Assembly (NCBI GenBank): GCA_026874595.1 | Contig: CM049307.1 | Coordinates: forward strand, 44,526,362 to 44,590,361 | Reading direction: 5' to 3' | From: Sipunculus nudus | Lineage: Eukaryota > Annelida > Sipuncula > Golfingiida > Sipunculidae | Length of the DNA stretch: 64,000 nt | Shown: positions 1 through 11,114 of the stretch, one piece after another | How the letters are laid out: the number at the start of each line of letters is the position of its first letter | How positions within the stretch are numbered: the stretch's first letter is position 1 | The notes under the pieces: generated by a model | What the model was told of the DNA's origin: nothing | Databases searched by the model: none | The model's input: the letters and a program-made list of their open reading frames with translations, nothing else | Made by a program: the position numbers and the translations under genes

Positions 1-2160
1 AGACCGCCATGTATATAGAAGTTTGTCAATTTCATTCAGCGTTTTCTTCCATTGAAATTTTGAACACTTTTCCAAGTCATTTCCAATGTAAATTCCCAAA
101 TACCTAATTGGCTCCGAATGAAAGTTTAAATGTCTTAAAGTTTCATCTATGGTTATATTTCCTAACGCCAATGCTTCAGTCTTTTTCATATTAAGTTTTA
201 ATCCCGATACTTGTGAAAATTCGTCAATGATCTTAAGGGACCTATTGAGTGAATTACAGTCTTTTAAAATAAGTGTTGCATCGTCAGCATATTGAATTAT
301 AGGAACTATTTCAACACCACCTACATTTATTTTATTGATATCCTGATCATTCATTATGGCTGAAGCCAGAAATTCAGTAGCAATTAGGAAAAGCATTGCT
401 GAGACCGGACAGCCCTGCCTGATTCCTTTACGCATCTCCATCTCTTTAGTCAACCATCCGTTATTTTTTACTACAAAACATGGTTCATTATATAAAATCT
501 TTACCCACCTTATAAAATTGGGTCCAAAATTAAAATGTTTTAAAGCTTTTAACATAAATTTAATATTAAGGCTGTCAAAAGCCTTGGAAAAATCCAGGCA
601 CATTATTAAACCTGATGTTTCATACTTTCTACAAGCTTCAATTACATCCATCACATATCGACAATTGGCCCCAATATACCTGCCTTTGATATAGGCAGTC
701 TGCGTTTGACTTATTATACTTGACAGCACTTTCTGGAGTCTGTTCGCTAAGACAAATGCTATTATTTTATAGTCGGTATCTGTTAAACTTATAGGTCTAT
801 AATTTTTTAACAACTTTTTATCCCCCTTTTTAAATATCAAAGTTAATACCGCTTTTTCATGGAATGTCCCATTTTCCCATTTTCAAAAATTTCTGTGATC
901 ATTTCAATAAAGAAACATTTAAGTTTCCCCCAAAACTTACGGTAAAATTCTATAGGTATTCCGTCTAATCCTGGACTCTTATTTACTTTTATTTCTTTTA
1001 AAACCCTTTCACATTCTTCAATCGAAATGTCTCCATCACAACTAATCTGCTCATCTTGAGATAGGTGGCGCTTCACTGGGTTTGCCTTTAAGTAGTTATT
1101 ACATAATTCATCAGAAATACAGTCATCCTTATACAAGTCCCCATAAAAGTTTGCAATTTCTTTTAAAATATCATCATCAGTTTCAATAGTGTTTCCATTA
1201 TTATTTAAAATTCTAATGTAATTTATTGATTGTGTCTCGGATTCTAATCTTAAAAAGTATTTTGAGCCTTTCTCTCCCTCATCATACCATTTAATCCTCG
1301 ACCTTATTCGCGAACCAATAGCCTTTTCTTCATATATTTGATCAATCTTTCTATCAAGAATTTCCTTTTCTTCAGCATTTTCTACTCCTCGTGTCTCTAA
1401 ATACTTTCTCCTCTCTTCCAATATTTTTAATTTTGATTTATATCGTTTGCTCCTTTCTCTACCATAATGCATGGATATGCTCTTAATTTGCTGCTTAAGT
1501 TTCTCCCATAATCGCACTTTCGATGTTACAGTATTAAGTTTACTTTTCTCTTTTATTAATAAATTCTCAATTTTCTGACAATATTCATAATCATTCAGAA
1601 ACTGTGTATTTAGTTTCCAATAGTTTGGCCCCCTTTTATTTCTGTTTAACTGAAACTTAACTAACACTGCTTTGTGGTCCGAAATACTATGGACACGACT
1701 ATTTGCGACCAGGTATCTAGAACCATATGAAATAAAATTACTTTTCAAAGTACTACTAAAAAAATATAATCTAGTCTACTGCTATATTCATTTTTGATAT
1801 AAGTATAATCTTCAATATCTTCAGTTTTGACCAATAAAGCATCTTTTAAAGTTAAACCAGAAATAATCTCTTTCAAGGTCGAAACACTCTTATCAGATCT
1901 TGCATATTTGCTTTTCCTGTCACATTTTCGCAGACAACAGTTAAAGTCTCCACCCATAATCAGGTTATACTCGTTCATGGTATTCTCGATAATAAAGTTA
2001 CAGAGATATTGAAAAAAAGAAATCCTATGAGATTCCTCTACAGGTGCATAAGCAGAGACTACACATAAATATGTTCCATCAAACTCAAAGTTTACCATTA
2101 GACAGTCTCCTGATGCTGTTCGTAATTGTCTCTGGCATATGGCACAAATAAAATCTTATC
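1..2160 (-). pseudogene. L1/Tx1-like LINE: endonuclease and reverse transcriptase, frameshifted, 5'-truncated
   Basis: Read on the minus strand this is a non-LTR retrotransposon polyprotein. From right to left: the C-terminal part of an APE-type endonuclease (GGDFNC, then SRLDYIF; about 2098-1765), a linker with the RIKWYDEGEKGSKYF signature (about 1310-1255), and reverse transcriptase (SPGLDGIPIEFYR near 950, NYRPISLTD, LDFSKAFD at 600-565, RQGCPVS near 420-400, and the catalytic YADD at 291-280). The frame is open from about 868 to position 1, where it still reads RT thumb sequence, so the element continues outside the window. Two lesions split the frame: a short A-run (plus strand 1758-1764), one base short relative to the expected frame, separates endonuclease from linker, and a tandem 8-bp duplication at 869-884 breaks the frame just before the RT core. 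The endonuclease N-terminus is missing beyond about 2160. Clade is inferred from motif style; a dead copy. Confidence 0.88.
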
Positions 2161-2455
2161 GGAGAAGAACTTGCTTGTCCAAACAACTGAGAGCTGAATT
2201 TTACGTGAATGTACAGATTTTTAATTATTTCGGTCATTTAACAGAGAAAAAATATGTTACAAGTAATATAGTTGGAGATTATAAGTGATTTTAATGCTTA
2301 TTTAAAAGTATCATTGCATATAAAAACTCTCCGCAAATTCTCCATTTCTCCCCGGATTCTCCGCGTTTTAGACAGACCCTAGGAAGTAGCCCTATAGGTA
2401 AAGCGCTGTGTAAAGAGCGTAACTATATCTGACAATAACAAAAGTATTGTAAATA

Positions 2456-2459
<4 letters not shown>
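2161..2459. other. No gene seen
   Basis: AT-rich sequence between the truncated LINE and a (TA)n array. I see no coding or RNA signal. Confidence 0.5.

Positions 2460-2527
<68 letters not shown>
2460..2527. repeat. (TA)n microsatellite
   Basis: About 34 uninterrupted TA units directly abutting the left terminus of a pogo/Tigger-type element. Reading frames through it (YIYIYI) are artefacts. Confidence 0.97.
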
Positions 2528-2530
<3 letters not shown>

Positions 2531-3542
2531 TGAAACCGCTTTGTATCGAACTCGGTTAAGTCGAATTCCCGCATGTGTTGAATTCGAATGTGGAGTCCCT
2601 GCAAAAACCCTACTAACTTCACTCCTTTTGTGTCGAACTCGGATGTGTCGAAAAACCTGATGTGTCGAGGTGTTTTGTTGGTCCCAAGCTAGTATTTCTA
2701 TCACTTAATTCGAAGTCATATGTCCCTTGAATGTTTGGATAACAGTTGTGCATGCTCCATTAATCATACCTACGGCCGTGATGACCAGTTACATTTTTAA
2801 TTACCGGCAAGGATCTTACTCATCAAGCGCCATTGTTTACACACGTGGTCCCTTGTGTACCTGTTTGGCGAATTATTTACTCATGATCAGGCCCTTCTTG
2901 TTTCGCCAACAAAAACATAATTCGAAATGAGAAGTTATTAAAAAAAACAAACATAATGGAATCCTTACCTTTGATGTGTCTTGGATACACATATACAGAT
3001 CCCTATATAAAGGGAGAAAGCTGAGATCTTTAAGACTGACTCTAATTTGTACCATATATAGCTATAGGGTACGCTATATACTGCTTTACTGCTTCACTTT
3101 TATATTGTTCGTGTCCTGTTTGCTATTCGCGGCCTGCTCATGTCTGATGTGAAATCCATTAAGCAAAAGTATGAAGCGCTGGTCCAGGTAGAACGTGGTG
3201 GCAACACCAAGACACAGATTGCATTTGATGATTTGTGTGCTTTCATACCTGTATGTGCTCCCATTTCACTTTCCTGATTTTCCTGATCCTATTTTTATTG
3301 ATACTTGTGCGCTTTTTTTTTTTATAAATATGTAAATTTATTATAAAATCTGTGTTGTTCTTTCATGCAACATTTGTAAGAACTATATAATGTAGGCCCT
3401 GTAAACATATGCAGTATTAATTGATAATAATTAAGGCTAAAGATGTTTGAATATAATGAATATCGGTTGTCTCGAACTCAGGATGTGTCCGTCGTAGTGA
3501 ATTCACCGGTCCCTTCGACTTCGACCCAACGAGGTTTTACTG
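2528..3542 (+). mobile_element. Non-autonomous pogo/Tigger-type DNA transposon (1,015 bp)
   Basis: The left end starts CAGTGAAACCGCTTTG and the reverse complement of the right end starts CAGTAAAACCTCGTTG, so the ends are imperfect terminal inverted repeats. Both are flanked by TA, the Tc1/mariner-pogo target. Subterminal copies of TGTCGAACTCGGATGTGTCG-like sequence lie near both ends (2633-2655 and 3473-3490). Inside is a short remnant of a transposase start (3140-3277). The left flank is a long (TA)n array, the favoured target. It is a deletion derivative of an autonomous element, not one that could move alone. Confidence 0.8.
3140..3277 (+). pseudogene. Remnant of Tigger-type transposase N-terminus
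   Basis: ATG at 3140 opens 45 codons beginning MSDVKSIKQKYEALVQVERG and stopping at 3275-3277. The KYEALVQVERGGNTKTQIA stretch fits the first helices of the CENP-B/psq-type DNA-binding domain that starts pogo and Tigger transposases. The resemblance stops after about 37 codons, where the next bases read CCT-GTATGTG, so an old intron or a deletion edge is possible. No DDE catalytic region remains in the 1-kb element. Confidence 0.55.
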
Positions 3543-3643
3543 TATATAAACATTACTTAACAAAATGTCGGGCTCTTGATTACTTTTGATGTTATTCAAC
3601 TGACGATTGATTTGGTACAGTTTTCCATATTTATTATTTGGGA

Positions 3644-3715
3644 TCCGTGTAAGTATAGTGGTGTGCATCCCCGCCTGTCAAGCGGGAGACCGGGATTCGA
3701 TTCTCCGACACGGAG
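3644..3715 (+). tRNA. tRNA-Asp (GTC)-like gene, possibly a pseudogene
   Basis: A 72-nt cloverleaf closely matches eukaryotic tRNA-Asp. The acceptor stem TCCGTGT pairs perfectly with ACACGGA, followed by discriminator G. The anticodon stem CCCGC/GCGGG is perfect around loop CTGTCAA, giving anticodon GTC. The D arm keeps GTATAGTGGT (box A) and the T arm keeps GGGATTCGATTC (box B). The D stem and the T stem each hold one A-C mismatch, and the T stem also has a G-U pair, so a decayed copy is possible. A T-rich stretch follows within about 10 nt. No SINE body is visible after it. Confidence 0.75.
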
Positions 3716-3818
3716 AACATATAATTTTCATTTTCATCACCAATACACTATAAAAAGTGCCGTTTTGGAACCGTTTCCTAAATTTTCTGACATGTTTCAA
3801 AAGAACACTTGTTTTAAA

Positions 3819-3980
3819 TGGAGACATGTTGGAAACGTGTGAGAGAAAATGTTTGCAACATGTAACACAGTTTTTCAGGAGGACAAAAAACACTGAAGCA
3901 GCAAATCATGTTTGTTTCATGTTTAAAACATGTGTTTGAAGCACATGACGTGTTTGATACACGTGTGAAACATGTCTCCA
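3819..3980. repeat. Foldback element saturated with ACATGT
   Basis: The 162-bp segment starts TGGAGACATGTT and ends AACATGTCTCCA, with arms that keep pairing for over 20 bp. The palindrome ACATGT and close variants recur through it and its left flank. Probably a small MITE; no target duplication is clear. Confidence 0.6.
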
Positions 3981-4306
3981 AATAGAACTCGTGAGTTTAT
4001 ACAGTTTTATCACCACTCGCGTACGACTTAATTTTATGTGAAATAAGTTCCATGTAACAACATTTTTTCTTCGATATTAAACACATATAATAAGGCCATA
4101 TAAGTATGTATAATGCCACATAATACCAGACAGCAAATATTTTGAACCTATCCTTAGATGGGCGTTCTGTATTGACTCGCTTCATGACTCCAGGCACGTC
4201 AGTTTATTTTCAAAAGCCTGATCGAGTGTCATGTTGTCATGGGTTGTCAACTTTCTACTCGTCAAGTTGCTTAAGTATCCACTTTAATGCATTTGAACTG
4301 ATTTTT
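3981..4306. other. No gene seen
   Basis: AT-rich unique-looking sequence between the foldback element and the Helitron. Nothing recognisable. Confidence 0.5.
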
Positions 4307-4390
4307 ATGCCCCCGCCACAAAGTGGCCGGGGCATATAGTTTTACCAATGTCCGTCATTCCGTCCTTCCGTCATTCCGAAATCAAACAGT

Positions 4391-5111
4391 TGTACGGACT
4401 TTTTTTCGTAATGCCTGCAGATATTTGCCTGGTTTTTGGTGTGTGGGCAGATAATGACCAGTTACAGATCGAGTTCGCGTTTCGTCCCGGTTGACCTACT
4501 TTTGACCGTTTTACGGCCCCTAAACTTAGAAAATTTCATGAAAAGTATAAATTTTCATGACAAATGCACATGTACGGACTTTTTTTTCGCAATGCCTGCA
4601 GATATTGGCCTGATTTTTGGTGTGTGGACAGATAATGACCAGTTACAGATCGAGTTCGCATTTCGTCCCGGTTGACCTTCTTTTGACCGTTTTACGGCTC
4701 CTAAATTTAGAAAATTTCATGAAAAATAGAAATTTTCATGACAAATACACATGTACGGACTTTTTTTCGCAATGCCTGCAGATATTGGCCTGATTTTTTG
4801 TTTGTGGCCAGATAATGACCAGTTATAGATCGATTTCTCGTTTCGTCCCAGCTGACCTACTTTTGACTGTTTTAAGGCTCCTAAACTTAAAAAAATTCAT
4901 GAAAAATAGAAATTTTCATGACAAATACACATGTACGGACTTTTTTTCGCAATGCCTGCAGATATTGGCCTGATGTTTGGTGTGTGGCCAGATAATGACC
5001 AGTTACAGATCGAGTTTGCGTTTCGTCCCAGTTGACCTACTTTTGACTGTTTTATGGCTCCTAAACTTAGAAAATTTCATGAAAAATATAAATTTTCATG
5101 ACAAATACACA
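4391..5111 (+). repeat. Tandem array, ~180-bp unit, four copies
   Basis: Units start TGTACGGAC at 4391, 4571, 4752 and 4932 (periods 180, 181, 180), with a truncated start at 5112. Two diverged units lie at about 5680-5850 and 5851-6010. Each carries AATGCCTGCAGATATTGGCC and a GACC(A/T)GTTA block. It is the satellite-like core of the enclosing Helitron. Confidence 0.9.
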
Positions 5112-5680
5112 TGTACGCCTTGTGAGCAGGATATCTCTAAAAGGATTCACCGTTGGAATTTTATTTCATCAGTGAAGATGTATATCAATAAAATTTTGGT
5201 CAAGTGCAAAGATGGGTGACGTTGACCTTGACTTTCTTTGTTTTAGAGCTGATTATACAAAAACACTCAGAAGCTTATATCTCCGGAACCATTGTGTGGA
5301 TTTTCACAAAACTTACAATGATTATTTGGAATGATGGTTTGTGCGTGCAGCACAATTTTGGTGGCACCACCTACAATTTCTGATTTTTTAATGAATTTTT
5401 ATCGTTTTTGTTCAATTTTAGCCTTTTGTACAGGATATCTCCAAAGGTATTCAGCACAGGAACTTCATTTCTTCATTGCTATTGCATGATATTAACAAAA
5501 TCTTGGTCAAGTTCAAAGTTGGGTGATCTTGACCTACTTTTCAAGGTCACAGAGCTTAATATTAAAATAAACTTAGGAGCTTATTTCTCAGGAAGCATTT
5601 GGTAAATTGTTAAGAAACATGGTACATATACCTCTCCAATTTAAATTTATAACTGATTATCAGCTTTTGCTAATATTCTA
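5112..5680 (+). repeat. Second internal repeat, ~300-bp unit duplicated
   Basis: Two related blocks begin near 5118 and 5420 with GCAGGATATCTC and ACAGGATATCTC, then both read TTCATTTCTTCA-like and CTTGGTCAAG-like segments and a TTGACCT motif. They interrupt the 180-bp array, suggesting a composite element. Confidence 0.65.
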
Positions 5681-6065
5681 GTTTCGCAATGCAATGCTTA
5701 CAGATACTGGCCTAATGTTTGGTCTGTGGGCGCATAATGACCACTTACAGATCGAGTTCGCGTTTCATCCCTGTTGACCTATTTTTCACCATATGACAGA
5801 TCCTGAACATAGAAAATTTCAATAAAGACAGAAATTTTGTGAAAAATGCACATGTGTGGACTTTTTTTCACAATGCCTGCAGATAATGTCTTAATTTTTG
5901 GTGTGTTGCTGGATAATGACCCGTTACAGATCGAGTTTGCAATTTGCCCTTGTTGACCTACTTTTGACCATATGACACCTCCTGAACTTAAACAATTTTA
6001 CAAATTTAATAAATGTTTCTAATTTGCCCCAAGCGGGGGAATTCGTGTCGTTCCGACACATCTAG

Positions 6066-6641
6066 TTTCCTTGAATATTTGTATAAACCCCTTATCACAG
6101 TGATGCTCGACGAGTTTCGTTGGCTTATAGGATTCTTAAGAACACTTCCAAAATATTAAAAGCGATTTTGAGTGCAATATTTTTAAATTCGTAAATAATG
6201 GAGTGAGGTACAATGATTTTAATATTTTACAACCAGTAAATTACAATCAAATACTTTGTGATCAACTGAAATTTACGAATAAAAGGAAAATACCTTATTT
6301 ACAGTGTTGACCCAGTACTTTGTAGACAGTCAATTTATATACAGTCGGTGGAAATATCGATTCAGAGGGCACATGATTGTTTTTAGGTAAGATAAAAAAC
6401 CGGAATTATATAAGCGCCAGAACAGTGGTACAAGTATATAGATAGATATTTGCATTATCGGGATAAACCATATACTAATAGGCCCGTTACCATCTAGCGT
6501 ATAAAAATCGACCTAGGAAGATTTACATACCAGGTCATTAAGCGAAACCCCTCCCGTGTGGAAGGAGTCATTTCGTATACCGAGGTAACAGGAACTGGAC
6601 ACATAAATATTGCTTTTGTTTCATAATTATGCACGGTATTC

Positions 6642-6678
<37 letters not shown>

Positions 6679-6859
6679 ACATATTGCTAATGCTTGGTAA
6701 GACTGTTTCATACTCTTTATACCCCCAACGAAACCCTTTTATTTGATAAAATGTTTAGAGATAAAATTTAGGAGGAATTGTATAAACGCAACATAAAATC
6801 TAGAGATTTTCCAATAATGGACAGTAAAATTATAGAGGTAGAGGTTTACTCGATCAGCA
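6066..6859. other. No gene seen; contains (TA)n at 6646-6676
   Basis: AT-rich spacer with a short TA microsatellite. No coding or RNA signal recognised. Confidence 0.5.
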
Positions 6860-8280
6860 TTTCATTCTCAGAAAGCAAGAAAGGCAGCAGGATACGATGG
6901 CTTGATGAATGAACATATCAAATATGTTATAAACACTGCCATTTCTCTCCTATTTACATTGCCTTTTAACTGTATCCTTAATAAAGAATTAACATCAAAT
7001 GGTATGAAACGAGGCGTAATTATTGATTTGCTCAAAGATCCTGCAATTAAGTTGTATTATTTTGTGATTCGAGGAAACATGTGGAAACTAATAATGAATG
7101 GGTCTACAGCTATGGAAAGTGCTGTGTCTTAATGATGGTGAAATGAGTAAATGATTTCCCCGTGGGACAGTAAGTTAGGCAGGGTGGTGCATGTACTCTC
7201 CCCCTGGCTTTATTCGCTGTACATAAACGAGCTATAAGTTGAACCTCGTAAATCCGGATAAGGAACTCGAATTAATAATATATATTCTGGTTCCCCGACG
7301 CAGGCTAATGACATTGTTTTTATGTCTTTGTCCGGAGAAGGATTACAAAATATGGTTGTGACAAATATGCTCAAATGTGGCGCTTTTCATTTAATCCAAA
7401 TAAGACAGTTGTAATAACATTTGGTGAGAGTAATCCTGGTTTTAATCGGTTCACTACACAGAGAAAGTGGTTTCTTGGACAGAATAAGATTAGACATGCA
7501 GAAGCCACAAACTCCTATGTATGATTATAAATTCCTTACCCACATGGACGGAATGTACATTGGAAGCGTGACGTAAGGGTAAAGGTGCGTCCTGCCTTTA
7601 TTTGGTGCTGGAATGCATACACATGGCATTAATTCATTAACTTCAATCAACTTAAAATTTTCTTGTCTTAGGCATTATATGGTGCCGAGCTCTGGAGCAG
7701 TTTGGGCCAATTATAACATGGCTGACTGAAGATCGATGTATTAAGCCCGAGTGCTGCAGCAAGAAGGATCTTAGTCCCGTTCCCTGAGCACTCCTTAGGC
7801 GTAGAATTTCGATTGGAGCCGTAGGCGCAGATGTAACCAAGCCAAGCAGAGGTCCATTTCAACCGTCAGCGTGCCATAAAGAGGAGGAGATGAGGAGACC
7901 GGAGGGCAACAGCATCCACAGGTATACAACGCAGAAGAACATCCGTAAACAGGCACAGTAGCAGAGAATGCCCCAAAAGAACCCCCCGCTAGACACTCCG
8001 AGGCTGGCATCGCCATTGTCGTCATCAGCCACATGTTACCTCTCAAAGGATGTTTCGCTTTTGTTTAAATCATATAAAAGGATTTCATGTCAGTATACCC
8101 GCACTTATAAAGCTCTGAGCATGTCAGGACTTTCCGCGCGTTCCAGCGTGGATAGACAGACAACTTCTATTCTTTGGTCGCCTATGTAGACATTGTACAG
8201 ATGGTGTTATATACCATACTTTCACACCAGAACATCTGCCTAACTATTTTACATATTATGACCACTTAGAATGTTTATTT
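6860..8280 (+). pseudogene. Heavily decayed LINE (reverse transcriptase to 3' end)
   Basis: Fragments in shifting frames follow the order of a non-LTR RT. ARKAAGYDGLMNEHIKY (from 6875) fits the finger motif, then a palm region, then SPTQANDIVF near 7290-7320 where a YADD-type motif is expected, then WRFSFNPNKTVVITFGES (frame from 7378). After that come ALYGAELW near 7680 and IDRQLLFFGRLCR (about 8145-8190), both typical of the C-terminal region of such elements, ending PEHLPNYFTYYDHLEC near 8275. Several stops and frameshifts separate the pieces. Style suggests a CR1/L2-like clade; unproven. Distinct from the L1-like copy at the left edge. Confidence 0.62.
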
Positions 8281-8620
8281 GTAGAGCCACTATATCATTT
8301 TTGTGGTACATTGTATGTAAATCCCATAACACATGCTTTGCTTTTCTGAGACTTTACACATAAAGAGAAGAATGTTCATAATCAACATCCTACATGTCGA
8401 AGCAGAGGTCTACCCACATAATGCAGAAGATGAAATATTGAAAGCTCACTGTATTGGCAAAGAGGTACCTTTATTGTCACCGACTGATAATGTTGTGTTC
8501 TTCTATAATGCAGCAATATTTTTATATGAACTGCGAAGAGATATATTTGAACTTTAGCCTCAATAAAGCACCTATATATGATAAGACATATATAACAGTA
8601 ATCATGTGCATGAACTACCT
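8281..8620. other. No gene seen
   Basis: AT-rich sequence with nothing I recognise. Confidence 0.45.
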
Positions 8621-8910
8621 GCCAAAACAGAGTTTTCAGCCGGACACCGGCGCCGCCGCATAGGTTTCCGGAGAATTCCTCTTTAACCAATAGACGGAAT
8701 CCGATTAAACTCGGAATTATGATCGGGTTACATGTGAACTGCTGCGCCTTTATTTTGGGTTGACCTCTGACCTTTCCTCTCTGCAGAATACCATTTGTGC
8801 GTCTGTTCACACACATAAACCCACATATCTTGGGACTCGTCTGAAATTTCTGAGTGTTTTTTGACAGCTTTACATCAAACACAAAACCTGTGGCGCCATC
8901 TACAATTTTT
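8621..8910 (-). repeat. Partial copy of the GGTGGCGCC-type repeat (3' end, inverted)
   Basis: Read on the minus strand it parallels the 3' end of the array at 27.2-28.2 kb: AGAGGAAAGGTCAGAGGTCA, GGGCGCAGCAGTTCACATG-like sequence, GGAGAATTCTCC-like sequence, a GC-rich CGGCGGCG stretch, and GAAAACTCTGTTTTGG. The long frame across it is an artefact of the repeat. Confidence 0.7.
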
Positions 8911-10159
8911 TTTCATAGCGTCCATCTGTTCGTCTGAATTGAATTAAATTCACTCGATTCTCACTGACATCCACGTTTACCCTGCAGACATCTATGCTTA
9001 TATCTCGGATCTGGTTTGACATATCGGCCTAAAGTTTTGTATGTGTAAACACAAGGCCTGTCAAAGGGAAGATTCTCTTTAAAATAAGTAAACCTTTTAC
9101 AACTTTGGTCGAAGTCTGCATAAAAGATTTGAATATATACTGAATTTAATCAGGTATGCAGCTGGACAGACAGATAAAGAAATATTATTCAAGTTTTTCA
9201 GCATCAACATTTGATTGATGTAGCAGCAAATTGTTCAAATTGTGCTTGGGTCCCGTACCTTAATTTCTCGAGATTTTTCTGGCTGATGGAGAAAAATTTT
9301 CTTAAGTTACCATGAGAACCCTTGTAACAGACTAATAAACAAATGGACCCCATCCATATGATACAGATTATTTTATTTATTTTAGCATATTACACTATAT
9401 GTTTTAATCAGCTGTGCTTAAGGTTTTTTTTATCCTGCTGAAGGGAAGGGTAAATTTTATAATTTTAGTGGATACAAATATAAAAATCATCTATAGTTAA
9501 ATTATTATGGCAACAATACAAGTGTAAGAATCTCCGTAGGTTTTTTTACCCCGTCCCCTTGCTTGATATTGTTTCAAAAGAATTTAGCTTTCAAGGAATA
9601 CCCTGAAATCTGTTTGAAATGCTGCATTATATCCTTCGGATAAAAAATATAGTTTAATATTAAGATCTTGTAAATAACAAAATTTGGCAACCATAACATG
9701 GCTTCTTTAAAATATTGGGCAATAGCATGTTCTACTTATCATTTTAACTTACTGTACTATGCAGTGGATTATACTCATTTTTGCTATTTATGAAAAAAAT
9801 TACAATGGATGTCACAGATTCCAGGCTAGTGGATTAAATTTTGCTACCTGGCTAGCAACTACTTAAATAACAAGTTATGGAAGCCCTTTATGGAAGCCCT
9901 TATGTCATACATACGTAGTAGTATACAAGAAACATTTCTGTTATGCAGAATAAATAGTATACAATAATCACAAACCTTGTATTTATAATTAAACAAGGTC
10001 TTGGTTTTTATGTATGCTTCCTAAATGACTTCCTAAATGGGGAAATGCCTGACAATATTATTAATTGATAACTGGTAAAATGTTTGAATATTTATGAGAT
10101 ATATTTTTCTGTTGGCAGGCAAAACTTGCTGTCAGCTGTACCCCACTTCGGTTGAAATA
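8911..10159. other. No gene seen
   Basis: AT-rich sequence; a short tandem duplication (TATGGAAGCCCTT, about 9878-9903) is the only structure noted. Confidence 0.5.
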
Positions 10160-11114
10160 TCAGTCCAACTGGGGTTTTGGCCTCTTGGGATGTTCGGCGA
10201 TTAAAACGTTTTGCGATGGGTTGGGACTGCTTGCGTGGAAAAGTTGAAAAAAACCTAGCAGTCCCATTATAAAATTGACTTGTGGTTATTCTGCGAAGTT
10301 TAGGTTAATATCCTGCGAATAGTTACTGATACTTCGGCTATGGTCGCGCAGGTTCTCCCACTAACCCCCCGACCAGCCCGTGGATATATAGCTCCTTGAT
10401 AGTTCAGCAAATGTTTGACTATGCATCGGTGATGTTTGCCGCAGGTTGCTTGTCAGCATCTGCTGAGCATCGATCTGTATAGGCATCCCAGAAATGTACG
10501 TTGCTAAACACTGCAAACAATCACAGATGTATCGGGATGCTTTAAGGGTGGGGTATATATATATGAACATTTCCAGACCCAGTCTCATTCTCTCTCCGGC
10601 AGTTGCAGGCTGTATATCTACATCAAAAGCAGAGAAATAGGAGAAAATGCATTAGTGTCATTCTGGAACAATTAGAAGATCAGCATTCGGTGAATGCACA
10701 AATGCAATTTCTGCCGATCGGTGAAAGGGCACTGATGTTACCGTGACTTTCTGCTGATATTCGGCTGAAAACTCAGATGCCTTGACATATAAAACACTAT
10801 GGGATGCTTGGCGGGGAAGGGGGGGGGATGCTAGGGATTAATAGCCAAAGCTCTTGCGAGATTCGCTAATATTTCGCCGCTATTTTCTGCCGACAAAACT
10901 TCGCGACCAAATTTCAGTGCAAGCATTGAAATTTCTGACGATCTGGCGGAACTTTCGCGAGGCAGTGAACACGCTCCCGATACTCTGTAACGCTCAGCGA
11001 ACTTCATTGATTTTTCGGTGACCTATTTGGAGAGGTCTTGCGATAATTTATTTTTTTCCATCGCCAATACTTCGCCAATTTATCGCCAGTCGTCGCGAGT
11101 GTCAGTGGGACTGA
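10160..11114. mobile_element. Inverted-repeat element rich in TCGCCAA/TTCGGCG words
   Basis: The left end TCAGTCCAACTG (10160) matches the inverted right end (reverse complement TCAGTCCCACTG, to 11114). The interior, especially the right half, is crowded with short words such as TTCGCC, GGCGAA, GCGA and TCGC in both orientations, unlike the AT-rich flanks. It resembles the 58996-59593 element in style (CACTGGGC and CTGCGAC-like ends). No coding sequence; likely a non-autonomous DNA transposon. Target duplication not determined. Confidence 0.45.

Larger units (their letters stand above)
4307..6065 (+). mobile_element. Non-autonomous Helitron/Helentron with tandem-repeat core
   Basis: The 3' end has Helitron hallmarks: a hairpin GTGTCG-TTC-CGACAC at 6045-6059, then TCTAG ending at 6065 (CTRR) followed by T. 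The other end carries a strong hairpin at 4307-4335 (ATGCCCC...GGGGCAT outer stem, GCCAC/GTGGC inner stem, AAA loop). There are no terminal inverted repeats or target duplication, as expected. Between the ends lie four ~180-bp tandem units, a different ~570-bp block, and two diverged units of the first kind. No Rep/helicase is encoded. This is the architecture of the bivalve 'pearl'/satellite-core Helitron-like elements; family assignment is from structure only. Confidence 0.75.

Noticed and set aside
2392-2704. YIYIYI-type proteins here and at 14.2, 15.1, 17.3, 38.1 and 40.8 kb
   Set aside because: Translations of (TA)n microsatellites.
4391-5111. CRISPR-like regular spacing
   Set aside because: Units are contiguous 180-bp tandem copies with no unique spacers, in a eukaryotic Helitron.
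8382-8882. 166-codon minus-strand frame
   Set aside because: Overlaps an inverted copy of the 27.2-28.2 kb repeat; no conserved protein feature.
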